A DNA stretch of 64,000 nt. Source: JAYKGU01 sp035285585. GTDB lineage: Bacteria > Cyanobacteriota > Cyanobacteriia > CAKZMO01. A program made the translations under genes and the position numbers. The notes under the pieces were generated by a model. The model worked only from the letters and a program-made list of their open reading frames with translations, was not told the DNA's origin and did not search any database. Positions 1-7,527 of this stretch are shown one piece after another (positions within the stretch are counted from its first letter, which is position 1; every line of letters starts with the position of its first letter). Location: contig JAYKGU010000107.1 in assembly GCA_035285585.1 (NCBI GenBank), positions 8,583-72,582 on the forward strand, read 5' to 3'.

Positions 1-1274
1 CCCTGGCCGGTACCTGGGACTTTGATGGGCTGGCCCAGTGGGCACAAACGGCGACCGTCAATCCCACCCTGATCACCCTGGTGGGGCTGGCGTTGATTGC
101 AGGGCCGATGGGCAAATGCGCCCAGTTTCCCCTGCACCTCTGGCTGGACGAAGCCATGGAGGGGCCATACCCCAGTACGGTGCTGCGAAATTCCGTAGTG
201 GTGGCCACGGGGGCCTGGGTGCTAATCAAGCTGGAGCCGGTGCTGGCTCTTTCGCCCACGGTTTTGACGACAATGATTGCCATTGGGTCGATTACGGCCC
301 TGGGGGGTACGTTGATTGCGATCGCCCAAGTTGACGTCAAGCGGGCGCTGTCTTACCTCACTAGCGCTTACATGGGGGTGGTGTTCATTGCGGTGGGAGC
401 GCAGCAGGTTGATGCCGCGTTCCTGGTACTGCTCACCCACGCCCTGGCAGTGTCGGCCATGCTCATGAGTACGGGTTCCATTGTGCTGAACAGCATCAGC
501 CAGGATTTGACCAAGCTGGGGGGGCTGTGGAGCCGCCGCCCCGTGTCAGGTCTGGCCTTTTTATCGGGGGCCTGTGGGCTGATTGCGCTGCCGCCCCTGG
601 GGGGATTTTGGGCCATGCTCAAGCTGATGGATGGGGTGTGGGCCACGCGCCCTGTTATTGCCGGTCTGCTGCTGGCGGTGAATGCGTTGGCGGCCTTTGG
701 CGTAACCCGCATCTTTTGTTTGATCTTTGGCAATCGCCCCCAGCAAATGTCGGAGCGATCGCCCGAAAACCTCTGGCCGGTGACGCTGCCCATGGTAATC
801 CTGGCATCCATGACCCTGCACCTGCCGCTGATTCTACAAAGCCTTTCCCTCCTGCCCTCCTGGGCTATGCTCAACAAAGATGTGGCGCTACTGCTCATCT
901 GGTCCAGCATCTTTGGATGCAGCCTCAGTGCCATCGCCTACCTGGGGCCAATGGCCAAGCCCATCCGCCTGCCCTGGAAGCCAATTCAAGACTTGCTCGC
1001 CTATGATTTCTACACGCCCCGGATTTACCGTTCCAGCATCGTGGGCGGGGTGGATATCCTATCGCGCATTGTGGACTGGGGCGATCGCTACCTGGTAGAT
1101 GGCCTGGTCAATCTGGTGGGCGTTGCTTCCATCTTTGGTGGCGAAACATTGAAGTATGGCAATACGGGCAAGACCCAGTTCTATGTACTGACCATTGCCG
1201 TGGGACTGGTGGTGATTGCAATTCTGACGACCTGGTCGATTCTGGCCAATCTTTCTATCGTCATCGGCGGTTAA
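1..1274 (+). CDS. ndhF3: NAD(P)H-quinone oxidoreductase subunit F, NdhF3 type (5' truncated by window)
   Basis: The frame is open from the first bases with no start, so the 5' end lies outside the window; about 423 residues remain before TAA at 1272-1274. The product is a polytopic, proton-translocating antiporter-like membrane subunit. Visible motifs include GPMGKCAQFPLHLWLDEAME near the left edge, typical of the NdhF/NuoL/Mrp family, followed by many hydrophobic helices. It is assigned to the NdhF3 class because ndhD, cupA and cupS follow on the same strand, which is the order of the low-CO2-induced NDH-1MS operon. In that complex NdhF3, NdhD3 and CupA/CupS convert CO2 to bicarbonate on the cytoplasmic face of the thylakoid. 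In other cyanobacteria the operon is controlled by the LysR regulator NdhR/CcmR; its promoter would lie upstream of this window. Confidence 0.93.
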   Translation, partial: LAGTWDFDGLAQWAQTATVNPTLITLVGLALIAGPMGKCAQFPLHLWLDEAMEGPYPSTVLRNSVVVATGAWVLIKLEPVLALSPTVLTTMIAIGSITALGGTLIAIAQVDVKRALSYLTSAYMGVVFIAVGAQQVDAAFLVLLTHALAVSAMLMSTGSIVLNSISQDLTKLGGLWSRRPVSGLAFLSGACGLIALPPLGGFWAMLKLMDGVWATRPVIAGLLLAVNALAAFGVTRIFCLIFGNRPQQMSERSPENLWPVTLPMVILASMTLHLPLILQSLSLLPSWAMLNKDVALLLIWSSIFGCSLSAIAYLGPMAKPIRLPWKPIQDLLAYDFYTPRIYRSSIVGGVDILSRIVDWGDRYLVDGLVNLVGVASIFGGETLKYGNTGKTQFYVLTIAVGLVVIAILTTWSILANLSIVIGG

Positions 1275-1295
1275 GCCCCTGCCTGTCCCAACTGT

Positions 1296-1332
1296 GATTG
1301 CAAAGGGAGATTGCAAAGGGAGATTGCAAAGG
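1296..1332. repeat. Three tandem copies of a 13-bp unit between ndhF3 and ndhD3
   Basis: The unit GATTGCAAAGGGA occurs twice in full (1296-1308, 1309-1321) and a third time as GATTGCAAAGG (1322-1332). It fills the spacer just upstream of the ndhD3 start and is probably slippage-generated. No function is evident. Confidence 0.7.
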
Positions 1333-1388
1333 CAATCGGCTTTCACCCCTATCGAGAAACTGTCATTTATTCAAATCAAACCCAACCC

Positions 1389-2903
1389 ATGCTGAGCATA
1401 TTGATTTGGCTGCCCATAATTGGCGCATTGATCATTGGCTTTCTGCCCCAGTCCTTATCAACTAAGCAGGTGCGCCGGTCAGCCCTGTGGCTATCGGGCG
1501 GGCTACTTCTGTGGACCCTGTGGCTGGCGAGCCGCTTTGATTTGACCAATCCCGGTCTGCAAATGCAGGAGTATCTCCCCTGGATTGAATCCCTGGGGTT
1601 AAACTATCGCCTGGGAATTGATGGCCTTGCCCTGGTACTGCTGCTGCTCAATGCTTTGCTCACCTGGATTGCCGTATTTAGCAGCCGCGAGGATACGGCC
1701 CGCCCCCGACTGTTCTATGCCCTGGTTCTACTGGTCAGCGGCGGCGTGGCGGGGGCGTTTATGGCCCAGAACCTCCTCCTGTTCTTCCTGTTTTATGAGC
1801 TGGAGCTGGTGCCTTTCTACCTGCTAATTTCCATTTGGGGCGGCACCCAGCGCGGCTATGCGGCGGTCAAGTTCTTGATTTATACAGCAGTGTCGGGGGC
1901 GCTGATTCTGGCGGCCTTCCTGGGGCTGGTATGGCTGACCGGCTCATCGACCTTCGCCTACAGTGCCCTGATGGGTCACCCTCTGCCCATTGAGGTCCAG
2001 TTCTTGCTACTGGGTGCTTTGCTGGTGGGCTTTGGCATCAAGATTCCCCTGGTGCCGTTTCACACCTGGTTGCCGGATACCTATGTGGCGGCGTCGGCTC
2101 CGGTGGCGCTGCTGCTGGGCGGCGTACTGGCAAAGCTGGGGGCTTATGGAATCTTTCGCTTTGGTATGGGCCTGTTTCCCGATGCCTGGGCGGCCCTGGC
2201 TCCCTGGCTGGCCACCTGGGCGGCGGTGAGCGTACTCTATGGGGCCATGGCGGCGATCGCCCAAAAGGATATCAAGCGCATGGTGGCCTATAGTTCCGTG
2301 GGACACATGGGCTACATCCTGCTGGCGGGAGCCTCGATGACGGCCCTTAGCTTTGTTGGAGCAGTCTCCCAAATGGCGGCCCACGGCCTGATTTTGGCAA
2401 TTCTATTTCATCTCGTGGGACTGGTGGAGCTAAAGGTTGGTACCCGTGACTTGAATGTCCTCAACGGTTTGCTCAACCCGATTCGCGGCTTGCCGACGAT
2501 CAGCGCTCTGCTGGTTTTGGGAGGCATGGCCAGTGCGGGAATTCCAGGTCTGGCGGGCTTTGTGGCGGAATTTCTGATCTTTCAGGGCAGCTATGCGGTG
2601 TTTCCCATTCAAACCCTCCTGTGCGTGGTGGGTACGGGCTTGACGGCAGTGTACTTTGTCATTCTGCTGAACCGCACCTGCTTTGGCAAGCTGGACAATG
2701 CGATCGCCTATTTCCCCAAGGTCGAATGGAGCGAACGCACGCCCGCTCTGGTTCTGGCGTGGTTGATCTTTTTCCTGGGCATTCAGCCCACCTGGCTGGT
2801 GCGCTGGAGTGAGGCCACGGCCACTAATTTGATCGCCTCTATTTCAACAGAAACGGTGGCGACAACCGTGGTTGAATCTCAAGAAATAGCACCAAACCCG
2901 TAG
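1389..2903 (+). CDS. ndhD3: NAD(P)H-quinone oxidoreductase subunit 4, NdhD3 type
   Basis: This is a 504-residue NdhD/NuoM-family subunit with about 14 hydrophobic helices, acting in the membrane arm of NDH-1. The start ATG at 1389 (MLSILIWLP) is preferred: the upstream in-frame extension is not membrane-like and runs through the tandem repeat. Family hallmarks are the intramembrane Glu in LFYELELVPFYLLI, the helix VGFGIKIPLVPFHTWLPDTY, and QKDIKRMVAYSSVGHMG. It lies 114 bases after ndhF3 and 51 bases before cupA, so it belongs to the NDH-1MS CO2-uptake operon. The specific D3 call rests on this gene order, since the sequence alone gives only the NdhD family. The stop codon TAG lies inside a small hairpin. 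Confidence 0.93.
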   Translation: MLSILIWLPIIGALIIGFLPQSLSTKQVRRSALWLSGGLLLWTLWLASRFDLTNPGLQMQEYLPWIESLGLNYRLGIDGLALVLLLLNALLTWIAVFSSREDTARPRLFYALVLLVSGGVAGAFMAQNLLLFFLFYELELVPFYLLISIWGGTQRGYAAVKFLIYTAVSGALILAAFLGLVWLTGSSTFAYSALMGHPLPIEVQFLLLGALLVGFGIKIPLVPFHTWLPDTYVAASAPVALLLGGVLAKLGAYGIFRFGMGLFPDAWAALAPWLATWAAVSVLYGAMAAIAQKDIKRMVAYSSVGHMGYILLAGASMTALSFVGAVSQMAAHGLILAILFHLVGLVELKVGTRDLNVLNGLLNPIRGLPTISALLVLGGMASAGIPGLAGFVAEFLIFQGSYAVFPIQTLLCVVGTGLTAVYFVILLNRTCFGKLDNAIAYFPKVEWSERTPALVLAWLIFFLGIQPTWLVRWSEATATNLIASISTETVATTVVESQEIAPNP

Positions 2904-2924
2904 GGGCAAAGCATTTCGCCCCTA
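2901..2924 (+). other. Intercistronic hairpin overlapping the ndhD3 stop codon
   Basis: TAGGGGC (2901-2907) pairs with GCCCCTA (918-924 of the same kilobase, i.e. 2918-2924). No T-tract follows, so it is not a convincing terminator. It resembles the GTAGGGGCAAA hairpins in other spacers of this window. It could stabilise or partly uncouple the operon mRNA. Confidence 0.5.
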
Positions 2925-2954
2925 AGCATAACCAATGTTTTTCTGATTAATGCC

Positions 2955-4268
2955 ATGACTGCAACCACCCTTCCCCAAACTCCAACTTCAAAAATTCCCC
3001 CTTCACAACATCCCTTTGCCGAGGTGATTCATCGGCTGGAAGCGGGCGGTTCCATGCTGCCCGATACACCTGAAAACCTCATGCAAATCATCGGCATCTA
3101 CAAAGCCTATGCGGTGCCGATGGACTTTTACTGGCGCGATTTGCTCTACATTGCGGAGCAAGTATTCCTCGATCCGTTTCCTTTCTTCAAATACTTCATT
3201 CCCAAAGAGTATCTGGATCGCCACAACCACTATGCAGGGGATGATGCCGACCTGCGTATCTGGCGGGGAGAGGCCACGGCTCACCCGGAACTGCTGGCTT
3301 TTATGGAAAAAGGGGAGGTCAATCGCCAGCTACCCAAGCTCTTTCACCATCTGTGGCACGATCGCGTCAATATGGAGTTTGCGGAAGCCTGTATGCGGGC
3401 CATGCTCTGGCATCGGCACATGTACGCGCCGGTAAACCAGTTTGATGCCTACCTGGATTCGGAGGAATATAAGGCAAATTGCGATCGCGCCATCCGGGCC
3501 TATTTCCGGAAAAACCCGGTGATGCTAGGACTATACAAAGTCTTTCCGGAAATGTTCATTGAGAAGGTGAGGGAACTGTCCTACTACTCCAACCTGGGGC
3601 TGTTTTGGGAAGTGATGGCTCCGGTGTTTTTTGAAATGTCGGACATTTACGATGAAGGGGGGTTCAAAGGGGTGCCCGATGCCATGAATTTTCTGGTGAA
3701 CGGGATTTTTGCGATCGCCGGTCGCCCCATCTACCACCACCTCTATGTGGATGGAGAGTGCTATGAAATCATTCCCAAATCCAAGGGCTTTACCTGGCTC
3801 TATGAAGCAGCTCTGCCCTATGTGGAGGCAGTGTTTTATCGGACGGCTCCTTTCCGGGGCACCAAGTCCTACAATGCCCAGGCGGGGCAGGTTCCAGAGG
3901 ATCAAAAAGACTTTCACTACGGTATTCTCTATGCCGATGTCTTCCCTGTAGGTACCGCTGGCATTCCCCCCACGCTGCTGATGCAGGATATGCTCCACTT
4001 CCTCCCCCCCTACCTGCAGGACTACTACAAACATCACGCCCGTGGAAACGACGATGTGCTGATTCAATTGGGAATTACCTTTCAGCGCTCGATGTACAAC
4101 GTCACTTCGGCGGTGATTCAGGCTTTGCGCACGGCTTTGCTGTATCCCCTGGATGACCCCAATCCCAAACACCTGATGGCCAACCGCAAGTTTTTTGAAG
4201 CCCAGATGGATCGCTTCCTCCGTCCCGAAGCTCGTCTGCGGGATATTCAAAGTCAGAACTATCGCTAA
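2955..4268 (+). CDS. cupA: CO2 hydration protein CupA (ChpY) of NDH-1MS
   Basis: This 437-residue soluble protein begins at ATG 2955 and is close to the usual length for the ChpX/ChpY (CupA/CupB) family. CupA binds the distal end of the NDH-1MS membrane arm at NdhF3/NdhD3 and is thought to hydrate CO2 through a carbonic-anhydrase-like metal site. The segment LFHHLWHDRVNME (about residues 129-141) contains His132 and Arg137. Their spacing matches the His/Arg pair described as metal ligands in CupA, but that equivalence is inferred from spacing and not from an alignment. The C-terminal half has the family signature around FHYGILYADVFPVGTAGIP. It sits between ndhD3 and cupS, exactly as in the known low-CO2-inducible operon. 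Confidence 0.95.
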   Translation: MTATTLPQTPTSKIPPSQHPFAEVIHRLEAGGSMLPDTPENLMQIIGIYKAYAVPMDFYWRDLLYIAEQVFLDPFPFFKYFIPKEYLDRHNHYAGDDADLRIWRGEATAHPELLAFMEKGEVNRQLPKLFHHLWHDRVNMEFAEACMRAMLWHRHMYAPVNQFDAYLDSEEYKANCDRAIRAYFRKNPVMLGLYKVFPEMFIEKVRELSYYSNLGLFWEVMAPVFFEMSDIYDEGGFKGVPDAMNFLVNGIFAIAGRPIYHHLYVDGECYEIIPKSKGFTWLYEAALPYVEAVFYRTAPFRGTKSYNAQAGQVPEDQKDFHYGILYADVFPVGTAGIPPTLLMQDMLHFLPPYLQDYYKHHARGNDDVLIQLGITFQRSMYNVTSAVIQALRTALLYPLDDPNPKHLMANRKFFEAQMDRFLRPEARLRDIQSQNYR

Positions 4269-4301
4269 AGTTGCTGGAACCACTCCGCTAGAGGAATTCA
4301 A

Positions 4302-4703
4302 ATGCCAGACATTGTTGATATTGCCGTTAGTACAGAAGGCTTTTCCACCCTTGTGGCTGCCGTCAAAGCCGCTGATTTGGTGGACGTCCTTAAAAGTGAT
4401 GGCCCCTTTACGGTGTTTGCGCCCACCGATGATGCCTTTGCCAAGCTACCGCCCGGTACCATTCAAACCCTGGTGCAAAACCCACCCCAGTTGGCCCGTA
4501 TCCTCACGTATCATGTCGTTCCTGGCAAGTTGATGAGGTCCGATCTGGTGGGCAAGGATCACCTGGTATCGGTGGAAGGCTCAACCATTCGCCTCGACCT
4601 GTCGGATAACTTTGAGGTGAAGAATGCCACCGTGGTCATGCCCGACGTTGAAGCAGACAACGGCGTCATTCACGTCATTGACAACGTTATTTTGATGGGT
4701 TGA
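4302..4703 (+). CDS. cupS: Fasciclin-domain protein CupS of NDH-1MS
   Basis: This is a single 133-residue fasciclin (FAS1) domain protein. The start ATG at 4302 has an AGAGGAA ribosome site about 8 bases upstream. FAS1 motifs are VFAPTDDAFAKLP (about residues 39-51), the central ILTYHVVPGKL, and the terminal VEADNGVIHVIDNVIL. There is no signal peptide, consistent with a cytoplasmic partner of CupA, unlike most secreted fasciclin proteins. As last gene of the ndhF3-ndhD3-cupA-cupS operon it is CupS, the small subunit of the inducible CO2-uptake NDH-1 complex. A hairpin terminator follows within 15 bases. Confidence 0.94.
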   Translation: MPDIVDIAVSTEGFSTLVAAVKAADLVDVLKSDGPFTVFAPTDDAFAKLPPGTIQTLVQNPPQLARILTYHVVPGKLMRSDLVGKDHLVSVEGSTIRLDLSDNFEVKNATVVMPDVEADNGVIHVIDNVILMG

Positions 4704-4716
4704 CTGGATCTGGTAG

Positions 4717-4737
4717 GGTGGGCACCTGCCCACCTTT
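4717..4737 (+). terminator. Rho-independent terminator after cupS
   Basis: GGTGGGCA (4717-4724) pairs with TGCCCACC (4727-4734), followed by TTT. It closes the ndhF3-cupS operon and lies in the gap before the convergent minus-strand kinase gene. The T-tract is short. Confidence 0.6.
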
Positions 4738-4748
4738 CATGCCTCTTT

Positions 4749-5486
4749 TCACAGAATCAAGCTCCCCAGCCCCAGCACCGTCAAGGTAATTGTCATATTG
4801 TCGATTTCCTGAACTGGAAGGGCCTCCACTACCGTAGCGGCGATCGCCACCACTGCTACTCCCCTAACCGTGTGTCCCAAAGTCAGAGCCGGTTGAAACA
4901 TCCCCAAACTATTAAACAGCCACACATAGCCAAAGCCAAGTAGGAAACTACCCAGCAGCATGGCCGCTGATCCCGCCCAGCTTTTGTCGGGGTTCAAAGG
5001 TAACTTGTGTTTGCCCCATCGCCGCCCGACGATGTCCGCCAGCCCATCACCACCACACATCATCATCAGCGCCAGAAGGCCAATGGGGCTGTGTCGCCAA
5101 AAGGCCAACGTGCAGACGATGAACACCAGGCCATAGTAGAGCGGCCCTCGCAAAAGTTCGTGGCGATCGCCACTCCGCGTGGTAGATTTGACCAGCTCTG
5201 GGTAATCAACCCAACCCATGCCCACAACGAAAAAGCCCAGGGTGAGAACAAACGGCACCAGGACAGCCAACCAGCGGGCCGCAGGGACGGCAGGAAATAG
5301 GGGCCAGCACAGCACAAACAGAGGCCCCGTGCCGATGTGAACCACTTTGCGGCTGAGGGTTTGCGCCAGAATGCCCCGTTGGGTGAGTTGATTGACCATA
5401 CTCAACCAGCTCAAGGCAACGACAAAGGTGATAATGGTGGCCAGGGGGAGGGCCACTGCGGGGCTAAGCAAGGTCATCTCCAGCAT
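4749..5486 (-). CDS. Phytol kinase / dolichol-kinase-like membrane protein (VTE5 type)
   Basis: This integral membrane protein of about 245 residues belongs to the phosphatidate cytidylyltransferase-like polyprenol kinase family that includes the plant and cyanobacterial phytol kinase VTE5. The enzyme phosphorylates phytol released from chlorophyll, using CTP, for tocopherol and chlorophyll salvage. The signature is GGDGLADIVGRRWGKHKLP followed by NPDKSWAGSAAM, with flanking hydrophobic helices. ATG 5486 is taken as start; the frame extends to a TTG at 5519, and ATG 5477 is also possible. It is convergent with the cupS operon and has no functionally linked neighbour here. Substrate (phytol, farnesol or other prenol) is not decided by sequence. 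Confidence 0.8.
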   Translation of the reverse strand: MLEMTLLSPAVALPLATIITFVVALSWLSMVNQLTQRGILAQTLSRKVVHIGTGPLFVLCWPLFPAVPAARWLAVLVPFVLTLGFFVVGMGWVDYPELVKSTTRSGDRHELLRGPLYYGLVFIVCTLAFWRHSPIGLLALMMMCGGDGLADIVGRRWGKHKLPLNPDKSWAGSAAMLLGSFLLGFGYVWLFNSLGMFQPALTLGHTVRGVAVVAIAATVVEALPVQEIDNMTITLTVLGLGSLIL

Positions 5487-5530
5487 GGGTAAAGCCACAG
5501 CAATGATCTTGCATCCCAAAATAAGTAGCT

Positions 5531-5580
5531 AAGGAGATTTTTGAGAATAATCCGACCGGACGACGTAGGGGCAAATGACC
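5531..5580. repeat. Family C hairpin repeat, partial copy
   Basis: The segment starting TAAGGAGATTTTTGAGAAT and ending near GTAGGGGCAAATGACC matches the left half of the longer copies at 14558-14661 and 46307-46412. The right half is missing or diverged. It lies just upstream of the minus-strand phytol kinase gene. Confidence 0.65.
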
Positions 5581-5718
5581 TTAGCCCTTATCAAGGATGT
5601 CAAGGCCATCATAGCTCTTTGTGGTGGCGTTGCCGCATCTGGGCGTGATTTCGGTTGGGACAAATGGCCATTCGTCCCGACGGTGGGTATTGACGGACTG
5701 GCCAGAAAGCTTAATTAA

Positions 5719-6387
5719 TTAGCTTTGCAGCGTGTAGCCGTAGCGGGAAAAATCCTCGAAATAAAGGTCGTTGACAATACGCAGGAGGTCGGAGGTGAAA
5801 TAGTCGCTGAGATGAGCCGTGCCCGTCTGGTTGTGCTTTTGGGACAGATCGAGGTGCAGATCCTGGGAAAGATAATTCAGGTCTTCAGAAGCCTCCATTT
5901 TCAGGATGGCGGTAAATTTGATTTGTCCAAGCCGTAGACCCCGATGGCAGATGAACCGAACTTGATACTGGGGCGAGAGATGGCCATCAAGGCGATAGAC
6001 GGAGGGCAGGATTTGAACGAACTGGTCGAAACGAACGTGCAGCAGTTTGTCTTTGATCTCGTCCGCAGGGGTTTCGCGGGTGATATTGAGGAATGGGAAG
6101 AAGATCCGCTGGCTGTGCTGCCACTTGCTGTAGGGTAGGGGCGCAGCCGCTTTCAGGGGATTGGTTTGAAACTTGTTTTTATAAAAGGAAATAAGCCGAT
6201 GATAGGGATTGCGGACAATCAAATAGTGGCTCGCCGCACAAAGACCCAGCCTGCGAGCATAGGTAATTTTCATCAGTTCTCGTCCCGGACAGAGCCTTAA
6301 CCCGGTCTGGTTGGTCATGGTAGAGTACATCACCTTATAGTTGGTGGTAATTAAGTAGTTAGCAGTGGTGCTAATGAAGTGCGGCAT
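5719..6387 (-). CDS. Sulfotransferase-family protein
   Basis: This 222-residue protein resembles short cyanobacterial sulfotransferases, which move sulfate from PAPS to a hydroxyl acceptor. An N-terminal segment NYKVMYSTMTNQ is in the place of the 5'-phosphosulfate loop, and YLIVRNPYHRLISFYKNKF (about residues 56-74) matches the 3'-phosphate-binding RNPYDRxxSxF motif. LLHVRFDQFVQIL and the C-terminal FxxDxxxF-like FEDFSRYGY are also typical of the family. The start ATG at 6387 fits the family, in which the phosphate loop is very near the N-terminus. It is flanked by repeat-rich AT-biased spacers and has no operon partner. Acceptor unknown. Confidence 0.7.
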   Translation of the reverse strand: MPHFISTTANYLITTNYKVMYSTMTNQTGLRLCPGRELMKITYARRLGLCAASHYLIVRNPYHRLISFYKNKFQTNPLKAAAPLPYSKWQHSQRIFFPFLNITRETPADEIKDKLLHVRFDQFVQILPSVYRLDGHLSPQYQVRFICHRGLRLGQIKFTAILKMEASEDLNYLSQDLHLDLSQKHNQTGTAHLSDYFTSDLLRIVNDLYFEDFSRYGYTLQS

Positions 6388-6591
6388 CGGTTATTAGTTA
6401 GCAATGTTCAAATAGTTGCAAATAACAGTCCTTTAAAGCGACTTTCAAAAAAAACATATCAACCCGTAGGAGCAAAGCATTTCGTAAAAAGCTTTGAGCC
6501 TCCTCCTGAATTACTGCCGAAATGCTGCGCCCCTACAAAACGTTGCATAAATTCCGTGAGGTCCTTTGTCAGGAATCTTTGTCAGAAATCG

Positions 6592-7320
6592 CTAAGTGGC
6601 CGGAGGAATAGGTTGGGCAGTCGGCTCAAGCAACCAGATACCATAGCCATTTGGCACTTTGGTAACAGCAGTTTGCAAATCTCGGCGGGCTAATCGTTTA
6701 ACAACGTGGGCAGTGTCTTTGATATTTGGCACAACATCCAGGAGGCTGTAGTAGTTGTTTTGAACGGCAATGGCCTGTCGCGGCTGACTTTTGCCCGGTA
6801 GGGCGATCCAGCAGGGGCGGTATTGCTGGGGAGAGGTGAGAACCTGGTAGGGGGCGGTTGGGTGGGTGGATGGGGAAGTGGGTGACTGGGTGGATGGGTG
6901 GGTGGGGAGATGGGTGGGTGGGGAGGTGGGTGGGTGGGCGGAGCGACGGATGTACCGATGGGTGGTCGGGTGGGTGGGTTGGGCCTCTTGCTCTTGTACC
7001 CAGATGGCGTATCCTTTGGGAATTTGGGTAATAGCGACAACTTCGTTGCGATCGCCCAATTTCTCGGCAATTTTCAAAGCAGTTGTCTGGTCTGGCTCGA
7101 CGCGAAAGAGGCTGTAATAGTTGGACTGGTAGCTAATCGCAGCAACAGGCTGCTCCAGGTCGGGCAAATAGATGTGACAGCAGCGATAGGTGTGGCGGGA
7201 TGCTATCCAGTGAGCCTTCGCCGCTGGCTGCTGCATCGGGGATCCAGGGGTAAGCATAGGACCGAAAGACAGGAAATCTGGGACAGGTACTGGGCTGAAG
7301 CTTGATTGGGGGCGAACCAA
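6592..7320 (-). CDS. Unknown protein with two copies of a ~65-residue domain joined by a Pro/Thr/His repeat linker
   Basis: I do not recognise this 242-residue protein. It has two similar domains. The first (about residues 48-113) runs from CHIYLPDLEQP through NYYSLFRVEPD to TQIPKGYAIWVQEQEAQP. The second (about 168-238) runs from CWIALPGKSQP through NYYSLLDVVPN to TKVPNGYGIWLLEPTAQP. Shared positions include NYYSL, the aliphatic-VVxRLxxR segment and P(K/N)GY(A/G)IW. The linker is a low-complexity stretch of THPPT/PTHP units encoded by GGTGGGTGG minisatellite DNA (about 6855-6975), which is also open in other frames. No signal peptide or membrane span. It may be regulatory or a binding protein, but no function can be given. 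Confidence 0.6.
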   Translation of the reverse strand: MVRPQSSFSPVPVPDFLSFGPMLTPGSPMQQPAAKAHWIASRHTYRCCHIYLPDLEQPVAAISYQSNYYSLFRVEPDQTTALKIAEKLGDRNEVVAITQIPKGYAIWVQEQEAQPTHPTTHRYIRRSAHPPTSPPTHLPTHPSTQSPTSPSTHPTAPYQVLTSPQQYRPCWIALPGKSQPRQAIAVQNNYYSLLDVVPNIKDTAHVVKRLARRDLQTAVTKVPNGYGIWLLEPTAQPIPPAT

Positions 7321-7527
7321 ATTGACCGAAGATTTAGTTGAAGCTAGGCCAAAAAATCCGGCAGATGTCCCTCAAACCTGTGCTAGTTGATGTTTCTATT
7401 CAATCCCATTCTCGCTAAAAAAAATCCCAGATGCAATCCGTCAAAGCACGAGAGTTGTTCACCCCTTTGCCAAGAGCGATTCCTGAGATAGGGTCGGTGC
7501 TGACAGGGCGTTTGCAGGGGCGATCGC

